Shown here: positions 16,378 to 26,097 of the stretch, piece after piece
How positions within the stretch are numbered: position 1 is the first letter of the stretch
Layout: every line of letters begins with the position of its first letter
Source of the DNA: Photobacterium leiognathi
GTDB lineage: Bacteria; Pseudomonadota; Gammaproteobacteria; Enterobacterales; Vibrionaceae
Reading direction: 5' to 3'
Assembly (NCBI RefSeq): GCF_030685535.1
Contig: NZ_CP131599.1
Span: 868,001-932,000, forward strand
DNA: 64,000 bases
Notes under the pieces: model-generated
The model's database searches: none
The model's input: the letters and a program-made list of their open reading frames with translations, nothing else
Told to the model about the DNA's origin: nothing
Translations under genes and position numbers: made by a program

Positions 16378-17337
16378 TTAACGGATACGCTCTAGTTTTG
16401 GAAATTGAGTCGTTTCAATATCAGCAAGGTTTCGCACAAAGGCATAGGTTTGAGTGATTTTCTTTGGCATACCTGCTAATGCCGCTTTTGCCGCATCGTA
16501 ATCGCTGTAATGACCATATAGTAAGGTATACACGCTGCTGCCGTTAATTGTCTTATCATTTAACCAAGCTGGCTGATCACTCGGTAATTGTTTTAAGTAA
16601 GGCAGAAACTCACTCGCATTTCGCAACGCTAATAGCTGAATACTGTAACCTTGAATAGATGTTGTCTTCTCACCTATCGGCGTTTCTTCTGTTGCCGTTG
16701 TTTCTCCACCTTCAACTGTTGTTTGTTCAGGTTGCGTAGCTTCAATAGCTGGTTCATCAGCAACAGGCGCTTCATGTTCAGTAGTGTGGTTTTCTTGTTG
16801 CGCTTCAACAGCTGGCTCTGAATGTGTTGAAGTATTATCTGTTGCTTGATCTGTCGCTACCGCAGCAGCTGCAACTTCTGCACTATGCGCTTCTGTTGTT
16901 TGCTCTACACGATCCGAAGAAACCTGATGATCTTCACCTACGATCTCAACCATACGTTCTTGATCATTATTAACCTGATCTGGATGTGTTTGATCTGCGA
17001 CTTCGGCAGCCACCGGATCTTGCGCTGCAGTTGAGGTTTGATGATCAACCTGGGCTGCTTCCACCGTTTCTGTACTATTAGTGGCAGCTTCAGTTGGAAC
17101 TGCATGTGCTTCTGAATCATTCACAGGAAGTTGTGTTTCACTGATCGCCACTGAATCACTTGAAAGATATAACGGCTCTGAAACAACAGATGCTTCAACT
17201 TGAGCAACAGTATCAATAGGCTTCATTTTTTGCGTATTAACTGGCTGGTTAACCTTTTCGACAGGCGCTGGATTATCAGACAGAGACATACAACCAGTAA
17301 GTGTAGCTAGCATACTGATAGCGAAAATTTTTTTCAT
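16378..17337 (-). CDS. SPOR-domain lipoprotein with long acidic linker
   Basis: Predicted outer-membrane-anchored lipoprotein binding septal peptidoglycan. The signal MKKIFAISMLATLTGC ends in a lipobox (Cys16). About 200 residues of low-complexity Glu/Ala/Thr/Val/Gln-rich linker follow, then a C-terminal SPOR domain starting at SIQGYSIQLLALRNASEF and continuing through VYTLLYGHYSDYDAAKAALA. SPOR domains bind denuded glycan strands at division sites. The ATG at 17337 is chosen because only it gives a clean lipoprotein signal; a longer frame begins at 17400. A related shorter SPOR lipoprotein occurs at 39009. Monocistronic, with its own terminator. Confidence 0.87.
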   Translation of the reverse strand: MKKIFAISMLATLTGCMSLSDNPAPVEKVNQPVNTQKMKPIDTVAQVEASVVSEPLYLSSDSVAISETQLPVNDSEAHAVPTEAATNSTETVEAAQVDHQTSTAAQDPVAAEVADQTHPDQVNNDQERMVEIVGEDHQVSSDRVEQTTEAHSAEVAAAAVATDQATDNTSTHSEPAVEAQQENHTTEHEAPVADEPAIEATQPEQTTVEGGETTATEETPIGEKTTSIQGYSIQLLALRNASEFLPYLKQLPSDQPAWLNDKTINGSSVYTLLYGHYSDYDAAKAALAGMPKKITQTYAFVRNLADIETTQFPKLERIR

Positions 17338-17625
17338 AATTATATTCAGACCTAAGATAAGTGAAGCAACATCATGCTCGGTATTTTGCCGTGCCTTCAT
17401 TCACCAATCAACTATAACCTGTGCTTAGTTCAGGCATCGTTAATATATGCTAGCGTGTTCACGTTCTTTACTTTCGAATAAAAGCTAACCTTGACCATGT
17501 ATTCACTGTTTATAACCCTTCAAGTCAATGAAATGACAAATGATCCAAATACTGTTTCATGGTTCTCCTCCTACCACGTACACTATGAACAATTTTGTAA
17601 TTAGTCTTTTCCTATAGGAGCTTAT

Positions 17626-18135
17626 ATGGCTGATCCCCATATTCAATGCGATCTTGATGCATTAGATAAACTCACCGTGATCCTTTATCGCTCAGCATTA
17701 AGTATTGCAGCTTTAATCATGGCAATCATCGGTTACGAGACCGTTCAAGCTACCCCATTTCTCGTTATCGTTGCCTTATTAGCATCAACAACAGTCCATG
17801 TTTATGACAAACGCTTTCGTTGGTTAATTCAAGGTGCAGGCTTATTTGCTACTATGTGGATAATCGCGGGATTATGGCAGCCGTTGGCATTAGGTGCCGC
17901 TTTATTTGTATTTAGTGCTTTAGCGGTAAAAGAATACTTTTGTTTTCAAATCAAAGCTCTCTTACTAACACCATTGGTATTAGCTGGCTTTTGGTTCTGC
18001 TTAATCTTTAATGTGCAAGCTGGCGTAATCGCCTGTGCCATGTTGGGCGCGATTTTGTTAGCCCTTGCTGCATTTAACAAATGGCGTATGCCACTGCACT
18101 TTGATATTGGTGATAAATCTCGTTACCAAGTGTAA
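17626..18135 (+). CDS. Integral membrane protein, DUF2301-like
   Basis: A 169-residue inner-membrane protein with five or six hydrophobic helices (LSIAALIMAIIGY, FLVIVALLAST, GLFATMWIIAGLW, LGAALFVFSALAV, LLLTPLVLAGFWFCLIF, ACAMLGAILLALAAF). The conserved-looking segment ALAVKEYFCFQIKALLLTP and the C-terminal FNKWRMPLHFDIGDKSRYQV resemble DUF2301 proteins of unknown function. TATAGGAG precedes the ATG. A single gene followed by a terminator. Confidence 0.8.
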   Translation: MADPHIQCDLDALDKLTVILYRSALSIAALIMAIIGYETVQATPFLVIVALLASTTVHVYDKRFRWLIQGAGLFATMWIIAGLWQPLALGAALFVFSALAVKEYFCFQIKALLLTPLVLAGFWFCLIFNVQAGVIACAMLGAILLALAAFNKWRMPLHFDIGDKSRYQV

Positions 18136-18160
18136 TGGGTTTAATACATGCACCAATAAC

Positions 18161-18201
18161 AAAAAAGAGCTAACTGATGAGTTTCAGATTAGCTCTTTTT
18201 T
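18161..18201 (+). terminator. Terminator of the DUF2301-like gene
   Basis: AAAAAAGAGCTAA pairs with TTAGCTCTTTTTT across a loop that can itself pair (CTGA/TCAG). It lies about 30 bp after the stop codon. Confidence 0.88.
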
Positions 18202-18231
18202 ATTGAGTGATTAACTGCATGGATATATAGA

Positions 18232-18261
18232 CAAAAAAGAGACCATGACGATCTCTTTTTA
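18232..18261 (-). terminator. Terminator of the EAL-GGDEF gene
   Basis: On the minus strand AAAAAGAGA and TCTCTTTTTT form a stem ending in a T run, 5 bp past the stop of the EAL-GGDEF gene. Confidence 0.78.
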
Positions 18262-18265
18262 CTGA

Positions 18266-19963
18266 CTAAGCGATTTGCTTACGTTCTGATTTCTGCTGAT
18301 ACATTTTTTTATCAGCCATTTCTAGCGCTTGCTTATAGCCATTTTCTAATGTTGAAACACCATAAGAAAAGCTAAGCTGTAAATTCATATCAGCAAAATG
18401 TTGCTCTATATTTTTTCTGATCTTATTCATTCTTTTCAACACAGTATCCATTAGCTGGCTATCAAACAATAAAATAAACTCATCACCGCCGAAGCGGATC
18501 ATAATATCGCTTTCACGGAGCATACTTTTCATTTTAAAAGCAAACTCTCGGAGCACTTCATCACCTTTATTATGACCATAATGATCATTAATCGGCTTGA
18601 AACCATCTAAGTCAACAAAAACCATTTTCTGGTGATCTTTTACTTCATTCGACTCTAGATACTCTTTATTAAAACAGCCTGTCAGCTTATCAACTGAGAT
18701 CCTGTTTTCATCTTTATAAACACTACAAATAACGAAGTCTTGCCCAAAATGCATTAATTTCTGACGGTAAGTGTGAAAGAAAGATGTACCGTTTTCAGTT
18801 TCAACCGTTTCATTGGACATAATAAAACAAGAGTTACCATTAAGTAGCTCCTGATCTAACGCTAAACAAGTGCGATAATCTGGAAAAACACGGCACACTT
18901 CTTCAACGGACACATTAACAAGATCCATATTAAGGTAGTTAATATGTTGCTCATTGTTATAAATAGCATTGCCTTTATTATCACGAATAATCACGAACGC
19001 ATCACAGGTTCTGATTAAGGACGACATCAATAGAAAATGTGCGCTATTGGAGTTTTCTAATATTTCTTTATAGTTTTCATTGATTCGTTGCTGCTCAGCA
19101 TAAACATCAAAGCTATTAGGGCTCACTCCAACAATGTTGTAATGATCAACCTTAGTAAGTTTCTGTATCGCCGCTCTTATTTCGATAGGGTTTTGCGCAC
19201 GATTAATATCGTAAATCGCTTTATCTAACGCTAAAGACAGCGACTTTTTCTTCTTTTGTTTATTACAGATACCTAATGTTGGTTCTAATTGCTTAGCTTG
19301 TAAAGTATTAGAAAAATAGAAACCTTGATATTCCATCTGTCCAAACTGCTTTAGCAAGTTTAGCTGTTCAAAGGTTTCCACACCTTCAACAATGACCTTT
19401 TTACCGAGTACATTCGCTATTTTTTCATAAGTGGTGCGCACTAAAGAGTAAGCCACATAGTTTTGAGCGATGTTACTGATCAGTTTTTTATCTAACTTTA
19501 TATAATCAACATCAAGATGGATAAACATCTCGCTGTTTACATAGCCTTTACCGTAGTCATCTAACGCAAAACAGACATCAACAGTTTTCAACTCAGCAAT
19601 AGCCGCCTGAATTTGATCAAAGTGATGGCAACTATCATGATTTGTTAGCTCAAGAATAATATTTTGTTCAACGGCGAATATCGCTTTGCAATTTGTTACA
19701 AAATCTTTATCAATCAAACTACTAATTGAAATATTTATCGCAACTCTGATCTTGGACTCACAATCGTATTTTGCACGATCTTCAAGTACACGCTTGATCA
19801 CCAATAAATCAAAACTAACAGTATCTTTTATTGATATAACGAAATCTTGGACATCAACAGGTTCACCAACTGAACATAAAAGTGCTTCGTAGGATGATAT
19901 TTCACCGTTGATATATCTGGGTTGGTAGTGGAAATTAAAGTTTGATAGCATCTTGTTCTTCAT
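18266..19963 (-). CDS. EAL-GGDEF cyclic-di-GMP enzyme, reversed domain order
   Basis: A 565-residue cytoplasmic c-di-GMP protein with EAL first and GGDEF last, the reverse of the common arrangement. EAL phosphodiesterase residues are largely present: YEALLC, AINISISS, LELTNH (ELTE variant), LDDYGKGY (DDFGTGY variant), YIKLDKKL, VEGVET and YQGFYFS. A middle segment (about 250-400, YAEQQRINENYKEILENS onward) looks like a degenerate PAS-type sensor. The cyclase domain has FVDLDGFKPINDHYGHNKGD, an intact RFGGDEF, and a product-inhibition site RESD exactly five residues before GGDEF. No membrane segment is visible. Both activities may be retained. Confidence 0.9.
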   Translation of the reverse strand: MKNKMLSNFNFHYQPRYINGEISSYEALLCSVGEPVDVQDFVISIKDTVSFDLLVIKRVLEDRAKYDCESKIRVAINISISSLIDKDFVTNCKAIFAVEQNIILELTNHDSCHHFDQIQAAIAELKTVDVCFALDDYGKGYVNSEMFIHLDVDYIKLDKKLISNIAQNYVAYSLVRTTYEKIANVLGKKVIVEGVETFEQLNLLKQFGQMEYQGFYFSNTLQAKQLEPTLGICNKQKKKKSLSLALDKAIYDINRAQNPIEIRAAIQKLTKVDHYNIVGVSPNSFDVYAEQQRINENYKEILENSNSAHFLLMSSLIRTCDAFVIIRDNKGNAIYNNEQHINYLNMDLVNVSVEEVCRVFPDYRTCLALDQELLNGNSCFIMSNETVETENGTSFFHTYRQKLMHFGQDFVICSVYKDENRISVDKLTGCFNKEYLESNEVKDHQKMVFVDLDGFKPINDHYGHNKGDEVLREFAFKMKSMLRESDIMIRFGGDEFILLFDSQLMDTVLKRMNKIRKNIEQHFADMNLQLSFSYGVSTLENGYKQALEMADKKMYQQKSERKQIA

Positions 19964-20262
19964 TCTTCTTATTATATCCGCGCGAAGAATAATCTAGATG
20001 TTTCTAAGACACCAAAAGAAAGTGTAACAAAAATTAAATACAACGTTCATAATTCTAAAGAGGAATACAGCCTCAACAAAGTGCGCGTTTTGCACAATTT
20101 TCTGGGCATATTATAATATGGATTTTATAAAATATTGTAAGGATATTTTACTTAGTTAATTTTTGCGTTCAGATCACAGCTCTTCTACTGTTTTCACCTT
20201 CTTCTCAGATAAAAGCTTATTCTCTATAAATAGATAATATTCAACACAGTAGGATATCAATC

Positions 20263-23001
20263 ATGGATGGGATGAGAAGCTTACTCAAACCGAAATCAAT
20301 TACCGTTATTGGGGCATCAGATAATCCATTACGTGCAGGTAATGTGGTGATCCGTAATTTATTATCAGGGCAATTTCGTGGCCCTATTATGCCTGTTACC
20401 CCTAAATATGATGCCGTAGCGGGTATTCTTGCCTATCCTGATATTGCTAGCTTACCTCGCGTCCCTGATCTTGCGGTGGTTTGCACTCGCGCAGAACTCA
20501 ATGTTGATATTGTTGAGCAACTTGGCAGAAAAGGTGTAAAAGCTGCGATCATTCTTGCAGCTGGCATGAACAATCCTCAACTACATACCAATCCTTTTTG
20601 CCAAAGCCACCAGCCAAGTCTAGAAGAGCAAATGTTGGCAAAAGCAAAAGAATACGACATGCGCTTGATTGGTCCTAACAGCATGGGGTTGATACTGCCT
20701 TGGCTGAACTTAAATGCCTCGTTCTCTCCTATTAGTGCTAACAAAGGTAAAATTGCTTTTATTTCCCAATCTGCGGCGGTGTGTACCACGATATTAGATT
20801 GGGCAAAGAACAAAAGTATTGGTTTCTCAACGTTTTTATCATTAGGTGATGCCTGCGATATTAACTTTGCAGAATTGCTTGATACCTTATGCCAAGATTC
20901 CAAAACCGATGCGATATTGCTCTATATCGATTCCGTTAAAGATGCCCGACGTTTCATGTCTGCTGCTCGAGCCGCTGCACGTAATAGACGCATACTAGTA
21001 TTAAAAAGTGGACGAACCCAAGCAGGCAGTTCTGCTGCACACTTACATACTGGTGGTGATATTGGCTTAGACGCTGTTTATGATGCCGCAATAAGACGTT
21101 CAGGTATGTTACGGGTGAACAATACCCATGAGTTGTTTGCTGCGGTAGAAACCTTGGCGCATTCAGTGCCCCTTCGAGGTGAACGATTAGCGATATTAAC
21201 CAATGGTGGTGGTCCTGCGATCATGGCTGTCGATGCCTTATCAGATCGTGGTGGTAAGTTAGCTAAATTAAGCCAAGAAACCATTAATCGCTTATCCGCC
21301 GTATTACCTTCTTGTTGGTCTCATGCCAACCCTATCGATATTATTGGTGATGCTGACATTCATCGTTATCAGCAAGCGGTAAAAATTCTATTAGATAGCG
21401 ATGACTTTGATGGTTTGCTGATCATGCACAGCCCATCGGCCATCGCTCCCGATATTGAAACTGCTAATGCGTTAATTGAAATGTTACATCAGCACCCAAG
21501 AACCAAACGCTTTAATATTCTGACTAACTGGGCTGGCGAGAACGAAGCGAATATTGCCCGTAAAACCTTTACTGAAGCAGGCTATCCCGCATATCGCACC
21601 CCAGAGAGTGCTATTTCCGCCTTCATGCATATGGTCGAGTACCGTCGCAACCAAAAACAATTAATGGAAACGCCAGTTTCAATTGGTTATAGCAACCACA
21701 ATACGCATCAAGCCCATGAGCAAATTACTGAGTTACTTGACAATAATATTCGCCATTTAGAAACCCATGAAGCCCGTCCTATCTTAGAGTGTTATGGTTT
21801 TACAACCCTACCGACATGGATTGCACTTGATGCTGCAGAAGCGGTACATATTGCCGAGCAGATTGGTTACCCAGTTGCAGTAAAACTTCGCTCGCCAGAT
21901 ATTCGTCATAAGTCTGAAATTCACGGTGTTGTGCTGCATCTTCGTACCGCTAATGAAGTTGAAAATGCCGTCCAAGCAATCTTTGATCGTGTTGCTATGC
22001 ATTATCCAACCGCACGTATCGATGGTTTGTTAGTTCAACGCATGGCTGATCGTTCTGGAGCGCAAGAACTGCGTATTGATGTTCACAACGATCCCATTTT
22101 TGGACCTGTGATCTTAATGGGTGAAGATAATGCCCGTTGGGATATTCATCGTGACGCCGCCGTTGCCATTCCGCCACTCAATATGGCGCTGGCTCGCTAT
22201 ATGGTGATCAACGCCCTTAAGACTGGGAAAATCAAACAGCGTAGTGCATTAGAGAAGATTGATATTCCTGCACTGTGTGGCTTGCTGGTCAAGATCTCGC
22301 AATTGATCATTGATTGCCCAGAGATCAAAGCACTGAATATTCACCCACTACTCGTAAGCGGTAGCGATCTAACTGTGCTTGATGCATCAATGGATATCGA
22401 GCCATTTACAGGTGATAAACAAAAACGCCTTGCTATTCGTCCTTACCCTAAAGAGTACGAAGAAACCTGTACCTTAAAAGACGGACAAACCTTGCTATTG
22501 CGTCCTATCTTGCCCGAAGATGAGCCACTGCATAAAACCTTTATGTCGAAAGTCTCGGTAGAAGATTTATATAAGCGTTTCTTCTCCGATATTGGTGAGC
22601 TAAACCATGAAGCCTTAGCCAAATTCACACAAATTGATTACGACCGTGAAATGGCATTTGTCGCGGTTGCCAAAGATGCCCATATCAACCTTGAATCGAA
22701 TGAAAAAGAAGATATTGTATTAGGTGTTGCTCGTGCCCTTTCTGATCCTGAAAACCATGATGCAGAATTTGCCATTCTGGTACGTTCTGATATGAAGGGA
22801 TTGGGCTTAGGTAGCATCTTAATGAATAAGCTAGTGAACTACTGCAAACTCCGTGGCTTACAATTTATGACGGGTATGACCATGCCTTCAAATCACGGTA
22901 TGATCCACTTAGCAGAGAAAGTAGGCTTTAGTATCGATATTCAACTAGAAGATGGCATAGTTGAAATGCTACTCCCTCTTATTGATAAAAAAGATAGCTA
23001 A
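20263..23001 (+). CDS. patZ: Protein lysine acetyltransferase PatZ (YfiQ/Pka)
   Basis: Large protein N-epsilon-lysine acetyltransferase that uses acetyl-CoA; in enterics it acetylates and inactivates acetyl-CoA synthetase and other enzymes. Domain order matches the family: a CoA-binding Rossmann domain (ITVIGASDNPLRAGNVV), succinyl-CoA-ligase-like domains (GKIAFISQSAAVCTTILDW, AILTNGGGPAIMAVDAL), an ATP-grasp-like domain (GYPVAVKLRSPDIRHKSEIH), and a C-terminal GNAT domain whose acetyl-CoA loop is RSDMKGLGLGSILM. The ligase-like part of the enteric enzyme is regarded as non-catalytic. The 912-residue length is slightly above E. coli's 886. A separate small GNAT gene follows about 80 bp downstream. 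Confidence 0.93.
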   Translation: MDGMRSLLKPKSITVIGASDNPLRAGNVVIRNLLSGQFRGPIMPVTPKYDAVAGILAYPDIASLPRVPDLAVVCTRAELNVDIVEQLGRKGVKAAIILAAGMNNPQLHTNPFCQSHQPSLEEQMLAKAKEYDMRLIGPNSMGLILPWLNLNASFSPISANKGKIAFISQSAAVCTTILDWAKNKSIGFSTFLSLGDACDINFAELLDTLCQDSKTDAILLYIDSVKDARRFMSAARAAARNRRILVLKSGRTQAGSSAAHLHTGGDIGLDAVYDAAIRRSGMLRVNNTHELFAAVETLAHSVPLRGERLAILTNGGGPAIMAVDALSDRGGKLAKLSQETINRLSAVLPSCWSHANPIDIIGDADIHRYQQAVKILLDSDDFDGLLIMHSPSAIAPDIETANALIEMLHQHPRTKRFNILTNWAGENEANIARKTFTEAGYPAYRTPESAISAFMHMVEYRRNQKQLMETPVSIGYSNHNTHQAHEQITELLDNNIRHLETHEARPILECYGFTTLPTWIALDAAEAVHIAEQIGYPVAVKLRSPDIRHKSEIHGVVLHLRTANEVENAVQAIFDRVAMHYPTARIDGLLVQRMADRSGAQELRIDVHNDPIFGPVILMGEDNARWDIHRDAAVAIPPLNMALARYMVINALKTGKIKQRSALEKIDIPALCGLLVKISQLIIDCPEIKALNIHPLLVSGSDLTVLDASMDIEPFTGDKQKRLAIRPYPKEYEETCTLKDGQTLLLRPILPEDEPLHKTFMSKVSVEDLYKRFFSDIGELNHEALAKFTQIDYDREMAFVAVAKDAHINLESNEKEDIVLGVARALSDPENHDAEFAILVRSDMKGLGLGSILMNKLVNYCKLRGLQFMTGMTMPSNHGMIHLAEKVGFSIDIQLEDGIVEMLLPLIDKKDS

Positions 23002-23081
23002 GCTCCTAGGAAGTAATAACATCGATTTAAATTATTGCTACCTTTTTAAGAATGCATTCAAGACAGGAAGTCACAAACAAT

Positions 23082-23489
23082 ATGAGCGTTATAGTCGAAA
23101 TCAGTAAAGAGATTGAACAAGACGAAGTGATCAATTTATACCGAGCCAATGAATGGTCTTCAGCGGAAATTCCTGAAAAATTGATCCCTGCATTATTAAA
23201 CTCAGAAACCTTAGTCACTGCACGTAGAGGTGGAAAACTTATTGGTATCGGTAACGCTATTTCTGATGGTCATTTAGTCGTCTATTATCCGCATATGCTG
23301 GTCGATCCTAATTACCAAGGTCTAGGTGTCGGCAGAATGATGATGGAACTTATGCAAAGTAAGTACCGTGGTTTCCACCAACAAATGCTGACAGCCGATG
23401 GTAAAGCCGTCGAGTTTTATAAAGCATTAGGTTTTGAGAGAGCAGGCAAAACGGAACCCATGTGGGTATACGCTGGTAACGATCATTAA
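23082..23489 (+). CDS. GNAT family N-acetyltransferase
   Basis: A small acetyl-CoA-dependent acyltransferase of about 135 residues. The GNAT core is clear: the beta-4 strand and motif A MLVDPNYQGLGVGRMMMELM (Q-x-x-G-x-G pyrophosphate loop) and the C-terminal EFYKALGFERAG motif. Substrate unknown. The ATG at 23082 (MSVIVEIS) fits family starts, with AGGAAG 11 bases upstream; an ATG at 23052 is possible. Same strand as patZ, 80 bp after it, possibly co-transcribed. A strong terminator follows. Confidence 0.87.
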   Translation: MSVIVEISKEIEQDEVINLYRANEWSSAEIPEKLIPALLNSETLVTARRGGKLIGIGNAISDGHLVVYYPHMLVDPNYQGLGVGRMMMELMQSKYRGFHQQMLTADGKAVEFYKALGFERAGKTEPMWVYAGNDH

Positions 23490-23516
23490 TAACACCTATC
23501 TATATAAAGTGCTCAC

Positions 23517-23556
23517 AAAAAAGCAGCCTAGATATTAATCTAAGGCTGCTTTTTTA
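23517..23556. terminator. Bidirectional terminator
   Basis: AAAAAAGCAGCCT and AGGCTGCTTTTTT form a perfect 13-bp stem. It lies between the GNAT gene and the convergent chemoreceptor gene. Confidence 0.92.
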
Positions 23557-23608
23557 TTGTCGTATTACTTGTTATAGCGAATACAATGCCTTGTTCCACC
23601 AGCTAAGG

Positions 23609-25558
23609 CTAAATTTTAAACTGCCTAATAATACTGTGCATTTGTTGCGATAATTCAGATAACACTTGCATAGATTTTGCTGTTTCACCGACACTTTGGG
23701 CACTTTGCTGAGAGATGATATTAACCGATTCCATATTACGGTTAATTTCCTCTGTCGTAGTGCTTTGCTCTTCTGATGCATTGGCATTTTGAATGTTCAT
23801 GTCATTGATTTTAGAGATGGATTCAGTAATCACATTAAACGCATCACCAGATTTAGTAGCGTTCGACACACTTTCTTTTACGATGCTATTACTCTTATCC
23901 ATGTTCAGCACAAGCTCACTTGTACCGTGTTGGACTTTTTCAATTAGAGACTGAATTTCGGTTGTTGAATCTTGAGTACGTTTTGCTAGCTCTCGCACTT
24001 CGTCTGCAACAACGGCAAAACCTCGACCTTGATCGCCAGCACGCGCAGCTTCTATCGCCGCATTAAGTGCTAATAAATTGGTTTGCTCAGCAATGGCACG
24101 AATGACATCCAAGATACCACCAATATTTTCTGTTTCATGTACGAGTTCATTAAGCCTAACTGAAGTTAAGTTAATCTCTTCATCAAGCTGACTAATGCTT
24201 TTTACGGTATTTTGTACAATCACAATGCCTGTTTGTGCTTCGGTATGTGCTTCATTCGCAAATTGTGCCGCTGTACCCACGTTTTGTGCGACTTCTTGAA
24301 CAGACATCGACATCTGATTCATTGCCACAGCTACTTCATCGGTCATTTGCTGCTGCTCTTTTACGCCCTGACTGGTTTGAGTCGTAATAGCAGTCAAATT
24401 ATCTGATGCGCTACCAAGTTGATCATTGGCATCACTCATTTTAACGATAATACCTTTCAAGCTATCGGCGGTAGTTTGCAGTGCCGTTAGCAATACACCC
24501 ACTTCATTATTACCATGACGTGATATTTGTAAGGTTAAATTCCCTTGTGCTAACTCTTTTGCAGCATCCACAGCGCTACCAATAGGTTTAGTTATGGTTT
24601 GGGAAATAAAGACACCAACAGCAAAAGCGAGTATCGCAGTAATAATGCCACCAACGACGATGACCATTATTGCGAGATTTGCCGCTTCAATGGCAGATCC
24701 TTTTCGCTGTTGCATCAGTGCTTGCTCAACACCAATGATCTCAGCAACACGATAACGAAGATCGTCCATGTACGCCTTACCTTGCTTCTTCTCTAATTCA
24801 AGGTAAAGATCATTCATGGCTTTGTATTGAAGCCCATGTTTGATTTGTTTAATCGCAACTTCGGCGTAATCGTTGATCCATGCATTAATATTTTTATCAT
24901 CAAGATCGTTAGTTTTCAGAATACGATTAACTTCTTCTTTACCTTGATAGTAAGGTTCTAAATAATCATCCGTCTTATTAATGATGTAGCCTCGCAAACC
25001 CGTTTCCATATTCACCATTGCTTGCAAAAGCTCATTACTTTGATAACCAAAGCGTCGCTCTTCAGCTTCAATACGAATTTTATCCATAAGCTGCTTGCCA
25101 ATGCCTGATGCTAACAATTTCTCAATCGCTTGCTCGGAATATTCGCCTTGCTGGATATCTTTACGTAACTGAATGATTTTATCTGCGTATGCTTGCCAAG
25201 CTTTGGCTTCAGTGGCAACAAAAGCATAGCGCTCTTGCTGTGCTGGATTATCACTGGTTAATTCAGTGACTATGTTTAAGTGTTTATCAAACTCCTTCTT
25301 CCCTGAAATATAAGGTTCAAGGTATTCTTCTTGCCCACCAATGGCAAAGCCGCGTAAACCTGTTTCCTGATCAACCATCGAAGACACTAAGATATTTGAG
25401 TTATCGATAACTTTATAAGTGTGTTCAACCATCTTCGCGGTTTTATCCATCGTAACAATGGCATTCCAAACAATTGCGCATAATATGCCTAGCAACAGCA
25501 CAATAAGCCCATTCCCTATGAGTAGTTTGTTTCTTATTGATATATTTTCCATATTCAT
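23609..25558 (-). CDS. Methyl-accepting chemotaxis protein, duplicated CHASE3-like sensor
   Basis: Inner-membrane chemoreceptor of 649 residues. Transmembrane helix 1 is at about 13-33; the periplasmic domain runs to about 290; helix 2 is at about 291-318 ([20 protein letters not shown]). A HAMP domain ([20 protein letters not shown]) and the signalling domain with hairpin tip [20 protein letters not shown] follow. The sensor contains two alignable CHASE3-type segments 120 residues apart: [20 protein letters not shown] (63-82) and [20 protein letters not shown] (183-202). No C-terminal CheR-tethering pentapeptide is present. The ligand is unknown. Transcribed alone leftward. Confidence 0.93.
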   Translation of the reverse strand: MNMENISIRNKLLIGNGLIVLLLGILCAIVWNAIVTMDKTAKMVEHTYKVIDNSNILVSSMVDQETGLRGFAIGGQEEYLEPYISGKKEFDKHLNIVTELTSDNPAQQERYAFVATEAKAWQAYADKIIQLRKDIQQGEYSEQAIEKLLASGIGKQLMDKIRIEAEERRFGYQSNELLQAMVNMETGLRGYIINKTDDYLEPYYQGKEEVNRILKTNDLDDKNINAWINDYAEVAIKQIKHGLQYKAMNDLYLELEKKQGKAYMDDLRYRVAEIIGVEQALMQQRKGSAIEAANLAIMVIVVGGIITAILAFAVGVFISQTITKPIGSAVDAAKELAQGNLTLQISRHGNNEVGVLLTALQTTADSLKGIIVKMSDANDQLGSASDNLTAITTQTSQGVKEQQQMTDEVAVAMNQMSMSVQEVAQNVGTAAQFANEAHTEAQTGIVIVQNTVKSISQLDEEINLTSVRLNELVHETENIGGILDVIRAIAEQTNLLALNAAIEAARAGDQGRGFAVVADEVRELAKRTQDSTTEIQSLIEKVQHGTSELVLNMDKSNSIVKESVSNATKSGDAFNVITESISKINDMNIQNANASEEQSTTTEEINRNMESVNIISQQSAQSVGETAKSMQVLSELSQQMHSIIRQFKI

Positions 25559-25806
25559 TGTTATCTAGCCTTCCGTAAGTATTCGTTGTGTAACAATAAG
25601 TTCTTACTTTTAGCGCCGCATACACACTATAGAAAACCCTATTAACCCTGTGTAAATAGATAACCTGTTTTGTTTTAGAAATGAGAATATAAATTCATAT
25701 TGAGAAAGTTATCTGTAGATAGTTAGCATATTTATCTGGATATTTTCCTTCATACACTATAAATATCACGAAAAAGACATAACGATAAAATATGCGGGGA
25801 AGTAGT

Positions 25807-25911
25807 ATGTGTAGCAATTTACCCGTAGCAGAAAGGAAACAACAAAAGTTACGTTGTCCCGAATATTTTACGGTGATAAACCAAGGTTGGTTACACTATT
25901 TAGCAGAGTAA
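25807..25911 (+). CDS. Possible 34-residue small protein
   Basis: An ATG at 25807 preceded by GGGGAAG at 4-base spacing opens 34 codons ending in TAA. The peptide contains two Cys and an aromatic C-terminal half (CPEYFTVINQGWLHYLAE). I recognise no family. It lies in a 540-bp gap between the chemoreceptor and ydbH, which otherwise holds the two promoters and shows nothing else. Good translation signals make it worth keeping, but chance cannot be excluded. Confidence 0.4.
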   Translation: MCSNLPVAERKQQKLRCPEYFTVINQGWLHYLAE

Positions 25912-26097
25912 GTAATATTGAGCACTAACGTGACACCGTCACTAATATTTGAGAAGTTTGTGAGCAAAATCTATAAATAACCTAAATATGACAAAGCAAA
26001 AAAAAAACACCTTTATTATAAGTAATTAATATATTTATTATTGTCATGTTAATATTAGTGATGGGTTTCATTGTTTTTTGGGGAAAGATTGAGTTCT

